Shown: positions 1 through 11,538, numbered from the stretch's first letter. The stretch is DNA of 64,000 nt from Rattus norvegicus (GCF_036323735.1 NC_086034.1:16436501-16500500); one strand, 5' to 3'. The notes: generated from the letters alone by a model not told the origin. Numbers and translations: made by a program.

Positions 1-1925
1 CTTTAGAGCTAATATCCACTTATCAGTGAGTCCATACCATGTGTGTTTTTTGTGATTGGGTTACCTCACTCAGGATGAATTTTAGTTCCATCCATTTGCC
101 TATGAATTTTATGAAGTTATTGTTTTTTATAGCTGAGTTATATTCCATTGTGTACATTTACCACATTTTCTGTGTCCATTCCTTTGTTGAAGGGCATCTG
201 GGTTCTTTCCAGCTTCTGGCTATTATAAATAAGGCTGCTATGAACATAGTGGAGTATGTGTCCTTGTTGTATGTTAGAGCATCATTTGGGTATATGCCTA
301 GGAGAGGTATAGCTGGGTCCTCAGGTAGTGCAATGTCCAATTTTCTGAGGAACCTCCAGACTGATTTTCAGAGTGGTTGTACCAGCTGGCTACCCCACCA
401 ACAATGGAGGAGTGTTCCTCTTTCTCCACATCCCCACCAGCACCTATTGTCACCTAAATTTTTGATCTTTCCTGTTCTGACTGGTATGAGGTGGAATCTA
501 AGGGTTGTTTTGATTTGCATTTCCCTGATGACTATGGATGTTGAACATTTCTTTAGGTACTTCTCAGTCATTCAATATTCCTTAGCTGAGAATTTGTTTA
601 ATTTTGTAACTCATTTTAATAGTTATATGACTCTCTGTTTAATTTTGTAACCCATTTTAATATTTATATGACTCTCTGGAATGTAACTTCTTAAATTCTT
701 TGTATATATTGGATATTAGCCCTCAATCAGATGTAGGATTGGTAAAGATCTTTTCCCAATCTGTTGGTTGACATTTTGTCCTAATGACAGTGTGCTTTGC
801 CTTACCGAAGCTTTGCAATTTTATGAGGTCCCATTTGTCTATTACTGATCTTAAAGCATAAGCCATTGGTGTTCTGTTCAGGAAATTTTCTCTAGTGCCC
901 ATGTGTTCGAGGGTCCTCCCCACTTTTTCTTCTTTTAGTTTGAGTGTATCTTGTTTTATATGGAGGTCCTTGATCCACTTTGACTTGGCCTAAGAATGAA
1001 TCGATTTGCATTCTTCTACACGCTGACCTCCAGTTGAGCCAGCATCATTTGCTGAAAAGGCTGCCTTTTATCCACTGGATGGTTTTAGTTTCTTTGTCAA
1101 AGATCAAGTAACCAAAGGTGTGTTGGTACATTTCTGGGCCTGACTCTGTACCAATGCCATACAATTCTTATCACTACTGCTCTTCAATACAGCTTGAGGT
1201 CAGGGATGGTGATTTCCCCAGAAGTTCTTTTATTCTTGAAGATAGTTTTTCCTATCCTGGGTTTTTTGGGGTTTTTGTTGTTGTTGTTGTTGTTGCTGCT
1301 GTTGTTCTAAATCAATTTGCAAACTGCTCTTTCTAACTCTATGAAGAATTGAGTTGGAATTTTGATGGGGATTGCATTGAATCTGTAGATTGCATTGGCA
1401 AGATGGCCATTTTAACAATACTGATCCTGCCAACCCAGGAGCATGAGAGATCTTTCCATCTTCTGAGATCTTTGATTTCTTTCTTCTGAGACATGAGGTT
1501 CTTGTCATACAGATATTGCACTTGCTTGGTTAGAGTCACACCAAGGTATTTTATATTATGTGTGGCTATTGTGAAGGGTGTCATTTCCCTAATTTTTTTT
1601 TCAGCCTGTTTACCTTTTGAGTAGAGGAAGGTTACTGATTTGTTTGAGTTAATTTTATACTCAGACACTTTGCTGAAGTTGTTTATCAGGTTTAGGAGTT
1701 ATTTGGTGTAACTTTTGCAGTCACTTGAGTATATTATCATATCATCTGCAAATCTTGATGTTTTGACTTCTTCCTTTTTAATTTGTATTTCTTTGACCTC
1801 CTTTTGTTATCTGATTACTCTGGCTAGGACTTTGAGTACTATATCAAATAAGTAGGGAGAGAATGGGTAGCCTTGTCTAGTCCCTGATTTTAGTGACATT
1901 GTTTCAAGTTTCTCTCCATTTACTA
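1..1925 (-). pseudogene. L1-A ORF2 remnant (C-terminal half, heavily broken)
   Basis: This encodes remains of L1 ORF2p, the endonuclease/reverse transcriptase that carries out target-primed reverse transcription. Only the part downstream of the RT core is present. Recognisable peptides on the minus strand are the cysteine-domain and C-terminal region (158-571), an EHMGT-NFLN-TPMAYALRS block (723-923) and a KINSNKSVTFLYSKGKQAEK block (1339-1668). The frames are separated by many stops and frameshifts. The sequence past about 1900 (RQGCPLSP region) leaves ORF2 abruptly at about 1925 and enters ORF1. It cannot encode a functional protein. Confidence 0.85.
1275..1305. repeat. (GTT)n microsatellite inside L1-A
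   Basis: A short run of TTG/GTT triplets with two GCT interruptions. The matching region of L1-B near 4460 lacks it, so it expanded after L1-A inserted. Confidence 0.85.
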
Positions 1926-2490
1926 TGATGTTTGAGAGTTTTGTTGGATACAGTAGCCTGGGCTGGCATTTGTGTTCTCATAGGGTCTGTATGACATCTG
2001 TCCAGGATCTTCTGGCTTTCATAGTCTTTGGTAAGAAGTCTGGCGTAATACTGATAGGTCTGCCTTTATATGTTTCTTGACATTTTCCCTTATTGCTTTT
2101 ATATTCTTTCTCTGTTTTGTGCATTTTTTGTTTTGACTATTATGTGAAAAGAGGAAGGAATCTTTTCAGCTCCAATCCAGATGGAGTTCTCTAGGCTTTT
2201 TGTATGTTTATGGGCATCTCTTTCTTTAGATTAGTTTTCTTCTAAAATTTGTTGAAGATATATACTGGCCCTTTAAGTTGAAAATCTTCATTCTCTTCTA
2301 TACTTATTATCCTTAGGTTTTATATTCTTATTATATTCTGGACTCCCTGGATATTTTGGGCTAGGATCTTTTTGTGGTTTACATTTTCTTTGATGGTTGT
2401 ATCAGTGTTTTCTATGGTATCTTCTTCCCCTGAGATTCTCTCTTCTCTCTCTTGTATTCATTCTCTTGGTGGTATTTGTGTCTATGATTC
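1926..2490 (-). pseudogene. L1-A ORF1 remnant, distal segment
   Basis: Antisense homology to the C-terminal and central part of L1 ORF1 (the RNA-binding chaperone) begins just after 1925. It matches the ORF1 segments of L1-B (7190 onwards) and L1-K (up to about 54330), including the region that in L1-K reads ARRSWTDVI...YPAKLS. No usable frame remains. The rest of this ORF1 lies beyond the L1-B insertion, at 8723-9118. Direct contact with ORF2 shows that the ORF1 3' end, the intergenic spacer and about the 5' half of ORF2 are deleted. Confidence 0.82.
2478..2490. repeat. Target-site duplication of L1-B, left copy
   Basis: GTGTCTATGATTC, identical to 8710-8722. It immediately precedes the A plus T8 tract that represents the reversed poly(A) tail of L1-B. 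In the right copy, L1-A ORF1 sequence resumes directly. Confidence 0.93.
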
Positions 2491-2499
2491 ATTTTTTTT

Positions 2500-3216
2500 A
2501 TTAACTTGAGTATTTCTTATTTACGTTTCAAATGTTATTCCCTTTCCCGGTTTCCAGGCAAACATCCCCCTAATCCCTCCCCCTCCCCTTCTTGATGGGT
2601 ATCCCCCTCCCCACCCTCTGCCCATTGCCACCCTCCCCCCAACAATCACGTTCACTGGGGGTTAAGTCTTAGCAGGACCAAGGGCTTCCCCTTACACTGG
2701 TGATCTTACTAGGATATTCATTGCTACCTATGAGGTCAGAATCCAGGGTCAGTCCATGTATAGTCTTTAGGTAGTGGCTTAGTCCCTGGAAGCTCTGGTT
2801 GCTTGGCATTGTTGTTCATAAGGGGTCTCGAGCCCCTTCAAGCTCTTCCAGTTCTTTCTCTGATTCCTTCAACGGGGGTCCTATTCTCAGTTCAGTGGTT
2901 TGCTGCTGGCATTCGCCTCTGTATTTGCTGTATTCTGGCTGTGTCTCTCAGGAGCGATCTACATCCGGCTCCTGTCGGCCTGCACTTCTTTGCTTCATCC
3001 ATCTTGTCTAATTGGGTGGCTGTATATGTATGGGCCACATGTGGGGCAGGCTCTGAATGGGCGTTCCTTCTGTGTCTGTTTTAATCTTGGCCTCTCTATA
3101 CCCTGCCAAGGGTATTCTTGTTCCCCCTTTTAAAGACAGAGTGAAGCATTCACATTTTGATCATCCGTCTTGAGTTTCATGTGTTCTGTGCATTTAGGGT
3201 AATTCAAGCATTTGGG
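2500..3216 (-). other. L1-B 3'UTR
   Basis: This matches the 3'UTRs of L1-H and L1-K. On the plus strand it begins TTAACTTGAGTATTTCTTAT and contains a C-rich tract at about 2567-2640 (G-rich on the element's sense strand), typical of rodent L1 3'UTRs. Open frames read on the plus strand (2799-3133) recur in L1-H and L1-K because the 3'UTR is conserved; I do not regard them as genes. Confidence 0.88.
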
Positions 3217-6200
3217 CTAATAGCCACTTTTCAATGAGTTCATAACACGTGTGTTTTTCTGTGATTGGGTTCCTCACTCATGATGATATCTTCCAGTTCC
3301 AACAATTTGTCTATGAATTTCATACAGGCATTATTTTTGATAGCTGAGTAAGATTCCATTCTGTAGATTTTCTGTATCCATTCCTCTGTTGAAGGGCATC
3401 TGGGTTCTTTCCAAATTCTGGCTATTATAAATAAGGCTGCTATGAACATAGTGGAGCATGTGTCTTTTTTATATGTTGGGGCATCTTTTGGGTATATGCC
3501 CAAGAGAGGTATAGCTGGATCCTCAGGTAGTTCAATGTCCAATTTTCTGAGGAACCTCCACACTGATTTCCAAAATGGTTGTACCATTCTGCAATCCCAC
3601 AAACAGTGGAGGAGTGTTCCTCTTTCTGCACATTCTCGACAACATTTGTTGTCACCTGAGTTTTTGATCTTAGCCATTCTCACTGGTGTGAGGTGAAATC
3701 TCAGGGTTGTTTTGATTTGCATTTCCCTTATGACAAAAGATGTTGAACATTTCTTTAGGTGTTTCTCAGCCATTCAGCATTCCTCAGCTATGAATTCTTA
3801 GTTTAGTTCTGAACCCCATTTTTAATAGGGTTATTTGTCTCCCTGTGGTCTAACTTCTTGAGTTCTTTGTATGTTTTGGATATAAGCCCTCTATCTGTTG
3901 TAGGATTGGTAAAAATTGTTTCCCAATCTGTCGGTTGCCGTTTTGTCCTAACCACAGTGTCCTTTGCCTTACAAAAGCTTTGCAGTTTTATGAGATCCCA
4001 TTTGTAGATTCTTGATCTTAGAGCATAAGCCATTGGTGTTTTGTTCAGGAAATTTTTTCCAGTGCCCATGTGTTCGAGATGCTGCCCTAGTTTTTCTTCT
4101 ATTAGGTTGAGTGTATCTGGTTTGATGTGGAGGTCCTTGATCCACTTGGACTTAAGCTTTGTACAGGGTGATGATTTGCATTCTTCTACATGTTGACCTC
4201 CAGTTGAACCAGCACCATTTGCTGAAAATGCTGTCTTTTTTCCACTGGATGGTTTTGGCTCCTTTGTCAAAAATCAAGTGCCCATAGGTGTGTGGGTTCA
4301 TTTCTGGGTCTTCAATTCTGTTCCATTGGTCAATCTGTCTGTCTCTGTACCAATACCATGCAGTTTTTATCACTATTTCTCTGTAATATTGCTTAAGTTC
4401 AGGGATAGTGATTCCTCCTGAAGTCCTTTTATAGTTGAGAATAGTTTTAGCTATCCTGGGTTTTTTGTATTCCAGATGAATTTGCAAATTGTTCTAACTC
4501 TTTGAAGAATTGGATTGGTATTTTGATGGGGATTACATTGAATCTGTAGATCGCTTTTGGTAAAATGGCCACTTTTACTATATTAATCCTGCCAATCCAT
4601 GAGCATGGGAGATCTTTCCATCTTCTGAGGTCTTCTTCAATTTCTTTCTTCAGAGTCTTGAAGTTCTTATTGTACAGATCTTTTACTTGCTTGGTTAAAG
4701 TCACACCGAGGTACTTTATATTATTTGGGTCTATTATGAAGGGTGTCGTTTCCCTAATTTCTTTCTCGGCTTGTTTCTCTTTTGTGTAGAGGAAGGCAAC
4801 TGATTTATTTGAGTTAATTTTATACACAGCCGCTTTGCTGAAGTTCTTTATTAGCTTTAGTAGTTCTCTGGTGGAACTTTAGGGATCACTTAAATATACT
4901 ATCATATCATCTGCAAATAGTGATATTTTGACTTCTTCTTTACCAATCTGTATCCCCTTGATCTCCTTTTGTTGTCTGATTGCTCTGGCTAGAACTTCAA
5001 GAACTATATTGAATAAGTAGGGAGAGAGTGGGCAGCCTTGTCTAGTCCCTGAATTTAGTGGGATTGCTTCAAGTTTCTCTCCATTTAGTTTAATGTTAGC
5101 AACCAGTTTCCTGTATATAGCTTTTACTATGTTTAGGTATGGGCCTTGAATTCCTATTCTTTCCAGGACTTTTATCATGAAGGGGTGTTGAATTGTGTCA
5201 AATGCTTTCTCAGCATCTAATGAAATGATCATGTGGTTTTGTTCTTTCGTTTGTTTATATAATGGATAACGTTGATGTTTTTCCGTATATTAAACCATCC
5301 CTGCATGCCTGGGATGAAGCCTACTTGATCATGGTGGATGATTGTCTTGATGTGCTCTTGGATTCGGTTTGCCAGAATTTTATTGAGTATTTTTGCGTTG
5401 ATATTCATAAGGGAAATTGGTCTGAAGTTCTCTTTCTTTGTTGGGTCTTTGTGTGGTTTAGGTATAAGAGTAATTGTGGCTTCATAGAAGGAATTCAGTA
5501 GTGCTCCATCTGTTTCAATTTTGTGGAATAGTTTGGATAATATTGGTATGAGGTCTTCTATGAAGGTCTGATAGAATTCTGCACTAAACTCATCTGGACC
5601 TGGGCTCTTTTTGGTTGGGAGACCTTTAATGACTGCTTCTATTTCCTTAGGAGTTATGGGGTTGTTTAACTGGTTTATCTGTTCCTGATTTAATTTTGGT
5701 ACCTGGTATCTCTCTAGGAAGTTGTCCATTTCCTGCAGATTTTCAAGTTTTGCTGAATATAGGCTTTTATAGTAAGATCTGATGATTTTTTGAATTTCCT
5801 CTGAATATGTAGTTATGTCTCCCTTTTCATTTCTGATTTTGTTAATTTGGACACACTCTCTGTGTCCTCTCGTTAGTCTGGCTAAGGGTTTATCTATCTT
5901 GTTGATTTTCTCAAAGAACCAACTTTTGGTTCTGTTGATTCTTTCTATGGTCCTTTTTGTTTCTACCTGGCTGATTTCGGCTCTGAGTTTGATTATTTCC
6001 TGTCTTCTACTCCTCCTGGGTTTATTTGCTTTTTTTTTTTCTAGAGCTTTTAGGTGTGCTGTCAAGCTGCTGACATATGCTCTCTCCTGTTTCTTTCTGC
6101 AGGCACTCAGAGCTATGAGTTTTCCTGTTAGCACAGCTTTCATTGTGTCCCATAAGTTTGGGTATGTTGTACCTTCATTTGCATTAAATTCTAAGAAGTC

Positions 6201-7015
6201 TTTAATTTCTTTCTTTATTTCTTCCTTGACCAGGTTATCGTTGAGTAGAGCATTGTTCAACTTTCACGTATATGTGGGTGTTCTTCGCTTATTGTTATTG
6301 AAGACCAGCTTTAGGCCGTGGTGGTCTGATAGTATACATGGGATTATTTCTATCTTTCTGTACATGTTGGGGACCGTTTTTGACCAATTGTACGGTCAAT
6401 TTTGGAGAAAGTACCATGAGGAGCTGAGAAGAAGGTATATCCTTTTGCTTTAGGATAGAATGTTCTATAAATATCTGTTAAGTCCATTTAGTTCATGACT
6501 TCTCTTAGTCTGTCTACATCTCTGTTTAATTTCTGTTTCCATGATCTGTCCATTGATGAGAGCGGGGTGTTGAAATCTCCTACTATTATTGTGTGAGGTG
6601 CAATGTGTGTTTTGAGCTTTAGTAGGGTTTCTTTTACGTATGTAGGTGCCCTTGTATTTGGGGCATAGATATTTAGGATTGAGAGTTCATCTTGGTGGAT
6701 TTTTCCTTTGATGAATATGAAATGTCCTTCCTTATCTTTTTTGATGACTTTTAGTTGAAAATTGATTTTATTTGATATTAGAATGGCTACTCCAGCTTGC
6801 TTCTTCCTACCATTTGCTTGGAAAGTTGTTTTCCAGCCTTTCACTCTGAGGTAGTGTCTGTCTTTGTCTCTGAGGTGTGTTTCCTGTAGGCAGCAGAATG
6901 CAGGGTCCTCGTTGCGTATCCAGTTTGTCAATCTATGTCTTTTTATTGGGGAGTTGAGGCCATTGATGTTGAGAGATATTAAGGAATAGTGATTATTGCT
7001 TCCTGTTATATTCAT
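3217..7015 (-). pseudogene. L1-B ORF2 (endonuclease-reverse transcriptase), inactivated
   Basis: The L1 ORF2 protein nicks target DNA with an APE-like endonuclease and primes reverse transcription at the nick. The start ATG is at 7013-7015 (MNITGSNNHYS). The endonuclease part (6488-7015, 175 codons) shows SLNINGLNSPIKRHR, CLQETHL and VGDFNTPLSS; a nonsense codon at 6488-6490 ends it. The RT part lies in 5229-6260 (TLIPKPHKDPTKKENFRPIS, HHDQVGFIPG) and 4879-5232 (IISLDAEKAFD, RQGCPLSP, SLFADDMIVYL). Thumb and C-terminal pieces follow in several frames (4447-4827, 4152-4487, 3803-4270, 3240-3773). The expected stop is at 3217-3219. The length fits the family (about 1,270 codons) but the frame is broken repeatedly. 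Confidence 0.92.
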
Positions 7016-7074
7016 ATTTGGATGTGAGGTTATGTTTGCGTGCTTTTCTTCTCTTTGTTTTGTTGCCTAGATGA

Positions 7075-8223
7075 TTAGTTTCTTGCTTTTTCTAGGGTGT
7101 AGCTTGCCTCCTTATGTTGGACTTTACCATTTATTATCCTTTGTAGTGCTGGATTTGTAGAAAGATATTGTGTAAATTGGTTTTGTCATGCAATATCTTG
7201 GTTTCTCCATCTATGTTAATTGAGAGTTTTGCAGGATACAGTAACCTGGGCTGGCACTTGTGTTCTCTTAGGGTCTGTATGACATCTGTCCAGGATCTTC
7301 TGGCTTTCATAGTCTCTGGCGAAAAGTCTGGTGTGATTCTGATAGGTCTGCCTTTATATGTTACTTGACCTTTTTCCCTTACTGCTTTTAATATTCTTTA
7401 TTTTGTGCATTTGGTGTTTTGACTATTATGTGTCTCGAGGTGTTTCTTTTCTGGTCCAATCTATTTGGAGTTCTGTAGGCTTCTTGTATGCCTATGGGTA
7501 TCTTTTTTGAGATTAGGGAAGTTTTCTTCGGAAGTTTTCTTCTATGATTTAGTTGAAGATATTTACTGGTCCTTTGAGCTGGGAGTCTTCACTCTCTTCT
7601 ATACCTATTATCCTTAGGTTTGATCTTCTCATTGAGTCCTGGATTTCCTGTATGTTTTGGACCAGTAGCTTTTTCTGCTTTACATTATCTTTGACAGTTG
7701 AGTCAATGATTTCTATGGAATCTTCTGCTCCTGAGATTCTCTCTTCTATCTCTTGTATTCTGTTGGTGATGCTTGTATCTACAGCTCCTTGTCTCTTCCT
7801 TTGGTTTTCTATATCCAGGGTTGTTTCCATGTGTTCTTTCTTGATTGCTTCTATTTCCATTTTTAATTCCTTCAACTGTTTGATTGTGTTTTCCTGGAAT
7901 TCTTTCAGGGATTTTTGTGATTCCTCTCTATAGGCTTCTACTTGTTTATTTATGTTTTCCAGGAATTCTTTCAGGGATTTTTGTGATTCCTCTCTGTAGG
8001 CTTCTACCTGTTTATTTATGTTTTCCTGTGTTTCTCTAAGGGAGTTCTTCATGTCTTTCTTGAAGTCCTCCAGCATAATGATCAAATATGATTTTGAAAG
8101 TAGATCATGCTTTTCTGGTGTGTTTGGATATTCCGTGTTTGCTTTGGTGGGAGAATTGGGCTCCGATGATGCCATGTAGTCTTGGTTTCTGTTGCTTGGG
8201 TTCCTGAGCTTACCTCTGGCCAT
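7075..8223 (-). pseudogene. L1-B ORF1 (RNA-binding chaperone), truncated by a nonsense codon
   Basis: L1 ORF1p is a trimeric coiled-coil RNA-binding protein that coats L1 RNA in cytoplasmic particles. The start ATG is at 8221-8223 (MARGKLRNPSNRNQDYMASS). The coiled coil follows, with a 66-bp (22-residue) tandem duplication at 7901-8032. Then comes the start of the RRM-like domain (SNLRIIGIEE). The frame stops at 7549-7551, where L1-K has a lysine codon after GPVNIFN. Downstream sequence still resembles the RRM and C-terminal domain to a stop at 7075-7077. A small duplicated GGAAGTTTTCTTC-like motif near 7519-7545 adds to the damage. Confidence 0.92.
7901..8032 (-). repeat. 66-bp tandem repeat x2 in the ORF1 coiled coil (length-polymorphism region)
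   Basis: Units 7901-7966 and 7967-8032 differ at a few positions and each encode ENINKQVEAYREESQKSLKEF-type peptide. Tandem in-frame repeats at this site are known for murine and rat L1 ORF1. L1-K carries a different, shorter duplication here. Confidence 0.9.
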
Positions 8224-8709
8224 CAAATTATCTCTAGTGTTACTTTGTTCTGCTATTTCTGACAGTGGCTAGACTGTCCTATAAGCCTGTGTGTCAGGAG
8301 TGCTGTAGACCTGTTTTCCTGTTTTCTTTCAGCCAGTTATGGGGACAGAGTGTTCTGCTTTCGGGCGTGTAGTTTTTCCTATCTACGGGTCTTCAGCTGT
8401 TCCTGTGGGCCTGTGTCTGGTGTTCACCAGGCAGGTTGCTTGGAGCTGGAAGGTTTGTCTTACCTGTGGTCCCGAGGCTCAAGTTTGCTCGTGGGGTGTT
8501 GCTTATGGGCTCTCCGCGGCGGCAGCAACCAAGAAGATCTGCGCCTCCCTTTCCCGGAGCTTCCGTGCACCAAGGTTCCAGATGGTGTTTGGTGTTTTCC
8601 TCTGGAGTCAGAGATGTGGGCGGAATGTAGTCTCTTCTGGTTTCCCAGGTGTGTCTGCCTCTCTGAAGGTTTAGCTCTCCCTCCCACGGGATATGGGTGC
8701 AGAGAACTC
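8224..8709 (-). promoter_or_regulatory. L1-B 5'UTR (truncated)
   Basis: GC-rich sequence matching L1-K 52882-53365. It includes the motif that reads CACAGGTAAGAC on the element strand (near 8457-8468), a strong 5' splice-site consensus also found twice in L1-K. The distal part of the promoter unit is missing. Confidence 0.85.
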
Positions 8710-8722
8710 GTGTCTATGATTC
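8710..8722. repeat. Target-site duplication of L1-B, right copy
   Basis: GTGTCTATGATTC, identical to 2478-2490; L1-A ORF1 sequence continues from 8723. Confidence 0.93.
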
Positions 8723-9118
8723 TTGATCTCTGTCCTAGGACTTCTATCTCCAGGGTTGTCTCCCTGTGTGATTTTTCTTTATTGTTTCTATTTCTATTTT
8801 TAGATCCTGGATCTATTCCTTCACCTGTTCAATTCCTTTACCTGTCTGTGTTTTCCTGTAACTCTTTAAGGGATTTTGTGTTTCCTCTTTAAGGGTTTCT
8901 ACTTCTTTACCTGTGTTGTCCTATATTTCTTTAAGGGAGTTACTTATGTCCTTTTTAAAGTACTTTATCATCATCATGAAATGTGATTTTAAATCCAAAT
9001 CTTGCTTTTTTGGTGTGTTGGGATATCCAGTATCTGGTTTGGTGGGAGAACTGACCTCTTTTGATGCCAAGTAATCTTGGTTTTTGTTGCTTAGTTTCCT
9101 GTGCTTGCTTCTTTCCAT
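8723..9118 (-). pseudogene. L1-A ORF1 remnant, N-terminal segment
   Basis: This is the continuation of L1-A after the L1-B insertion. The start codon is at 9116-9118 (MERSKHRKLSNKNQDYLAS), and the frame reads to 8921 (DISNSLKEI). The N-terminus aligns with MARGKHRNPSNRNQDYMASS of L1-K, with scattered changes. The coiled-coil part (8723-8920) is degraded and out of frame. Together with 1926-2490 it makes one broken ORF1. Confidence 0.85.
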
Positions 9119-9640
9119 CAGGTTGTCTCTGGTGTTGGTCTTGCTATCTCTGACAGTGGCTTGACCTTCCTGTAAGCCTGTGTGTTTGTAGTCTTGGAGA
9201 CCAGCTTTCTCCCAGAGCCATGTACATAGAGCCATGTCACAGGGTCAGCTCTGGGTGAAGACAGAAACAGGAAGAATCCTGTCCCAGATTGCTCCTTGGT
9301 TCCTATGTCCATAGGACTCCAGGCAGGCTCCTCTTGGTCCAGGAATGTGAGCAGATGTGGTGGTCTCCCCTGTGCTCTCAGGATTGTCTGCACTTCTGAG
9401 AGTCTAGTTCTCTCCCCCAGGGGATCTGGGTTCAGAGAGCTGTGAGACTGTGTCAGCTCTGGGTACAGTCTGAAACCAGAAGGAGCCTGTCCCAGACTGT
9501 TCCTGGTTTCCTGTGTCCTGAGGACTCAAGGCTGGTCCCTCTGAGCAGAAGTGGTGCTTTTATCTCTGCTCTCAGGTGTGTCAGTGCTCCTGGTCACTGG
9601 CTTTCAACTCTGGGTGCAGGCAGAGACTGCTGCTTTGGAA
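9119..9640 (-). promoter_or_regulatory. L1-A 5'UTR with ~208-bp tandem monomers
   Basis: The block GTCAGCTCTGGGT is at 9244-9256 and again at 9452-9464, a 208-bp period, with the surrounding CCTGTCCCAGA..GGTTTCCTGTGTCC text repeated as well. A third, degenerate CTCTGGGT occurs at 9608-9615. Tandem ~200-bp promoter monomers are characteristic of older murine L1 (F/A-type) 5' ends. This unit is unlike the ~600-bp unit of L1-K, so the two elements have unrelated 5'UTRs. Confidence 0.75.
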
Positions 9641-11150
9641 TCATAACAGATACTCTGGCCAGAGCATCATGTGACCATTTGTGACTATCAAAATAGGTTC
9701 AGAGTTTCCCAGCATTCTCGGATCAGTACAATCATGATGAATTGACAACTCTCTCTGACTAACAACCACAATTAGGACCAACTTCACATTGCTGACACTA
9801 AGGTTCCTTCATATGATACTATGTGCACAAATGAAACTTTTGACAAACAGGAACCTGCTTACTCTGTTCCAGTACCAAAATTCCCAGAAGTGAACTCTGA
9901 GAAACTGAATGCAAATCTTGTCTTGCAGTGAATTTCCAAGAACTTACTACAAGAAATCAAAAGTCAAAGTTGGAGTGCTTTTGTTAGGAGTAGTGGACGC
10001 TAGAGCCAGATCACACCTGTTTTTAGAACTCCTTGGAAAATCTCTACCCAGCTACCGATTCAGAGACGTCCCACTGATTGGTAGAAATTACTACACTCTC
10101 ACCATAGAAATGAGTAAATGTCACAAGTGAGGGCATTTGGCTTTGTTGTACTTGGTTTGTGTTCTTCCCAAAGAGTTGATTTTTACCACTGGATAAGATT
10201 GGAGGCTATATATCCAGAGCATGCTGGGAAACATGAACATCAGCACAGATTTTGTAAAACCTAAAAACAAAATGCATTTTTAGATAATGCTTTTCAAGAA
10301 GATGACTGTCACAGAATGATGGCTACAGAAATGATTCTAAATCATTGTTAATCAATTGTTTCATAAGTAAGTCTCAGTCCTGTGTATCCCATCATATGGT
10401 ACAGAAAACAGAAAGTAAAATTAGAATTAGCAGACACCATCATAGTCAGAGCAATTACACCCAGATCAATATACAGTCCTGGAACTCAGGTTGCTCTGGT
10501 AGTTTATGAAGCAATAAAACATGTTCAGAATTGCATGTGAACAGTGCCTACCTCAGACAACCATGAAAATGAAGGAAAGTTATTCCTTGAAATCAATTGA
10601 ACATGACGCCTTGGTCTATGAGCAAAGTCCCAGTCTTCTGCCAGGGATGAAAAACTAGAAGATGGGGGAAAAGAAGGAGGAGATGTGGGGGTGGGAAAGG
10701 AAAGGAAGGGAAGGGAAGGTGAAAGATGGGTAGGGGAAGAGAGGAATTAAAGAACAGTATTGTATATTTAGTTCTATAGTTCAGAGGATTTTTCATGAAA
10801 TAAAAGAATAGTTTAACCTTGATTTTTGAAAGAACTGCGATCACTTGAAAAATTGACCCTGAGTGAAGGCTCCAGGATATCTCTCAGTAAAATTATTTTA
10901 ACCTTTCAAATGCAGAGGATATTGCAGGCTTATGCCAAGGATTATCTTCCAAAATGCCAAGCTTTTCTCTGAGTTGATTAAAAGTTACAAATATAGTATT
11001 AGGATTCTTACCTGGGAGGTCTCAGAAACTCTCTGAGACCAACTTAATAACACCATGGCCACTTGTTGGAACATGTACCCTCACTTGTAAAAAATAAATG
11101 GAATATTTCTCTTTGTAACATTCTATACTGTGGACCTTTGAGACTTGTAA

Positions 11151-11151
11151 C

Positions 11152-11184
<33 letters not shown>

Positions 11185-11188
11185 AAAT
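11151..11188. repeat. (AATC)n/(AAAT)n tetranucleotide repeat
   Basis: About eight AATC units followed by AAAT units. Confidence 0.93.
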
Positions 11189-11538
11189 AGCCAGTCAACA
11201 TCTATAAACATAAACTTCCCAGCACTTCCAAAATTTATATTCTCTCATTTAAAATTATTTTAAAATACCTAGAATCTCAAAATAAAGTTTGCCTATTTAA
11301 TGGAATTAAATTATCCAATCAGTAGCTCTGTAAAGTGAGGGATCTGTTAATTATCTTGATTGTGATAATCACTTCACTACATATATACAATCATCAAATT
11401 GTATCACTTGAGTATACACAATTTTCATTTGTCAATTATATCACAATTAAAAGGAAAAGATAAAAAAAGTATCCAATCAACAGAAAGGAAGTCTTTTCTC
11501 AAATGTATATAACACTCCCTTATACAACATAAATGTAT

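Larger units (their letters stand above)
1..2490 (-). mobile_element. L1-A, 3' portion of an old rat-type L1 (interrupted; continues at 8723)
   Basis: Antisense L1 sequence starts at the left window edge, close to the ORF2 3' end; its 3'UTR lies outside the window. It reads through ORF2 to about 1925, jumps directly into ORF1, and stops at 2490 where L1-B is inserted. The same element resumes at 8723 and runs to about 9640. It is clearly older than L1-B: many substitutions and indels, a (GTT)n expansion at 1275-1305, and no long ORF left. The parts were ordered by aligning by eye with the L1-B and L1-K copies in this window. Confidence 0.9.
2491..8709 (-). mobile_element. L1-B, near full-length rat L1 (L1Rn type) nested in L1-A
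   Basis: A 6.2-kb L1 on the minus strand with, from right to left, a 5'-truncated 5'UTR (8224-8709), ORF1 (7075-8223), a short spacer, ORF2 (3217-7015), a 3'UTR (2500-3216) and a poly(A) tract (T8 on the plus strand, 2492-2499). It is bounded by a perfect 13-bp TSD and interrupts ORF1 of L1-A in the same orientation. The 5' end corresponds to about 52882 of L1-K, so some 420 bp of the 5'UTR unit are missing. Both ORFs contain stops and frameshifts, so it is inactive, but it is less diverged than L1-A. Confidence 0.95.

Noticed and set aside
8350..8892. A 180-codon plus-strand frame rich in Cys/Leu
   Set aside because: It crosses the boundary from the antisense L1-B 5'UTR through the TSD into L1-A, so it cannot be an ancestral gene.
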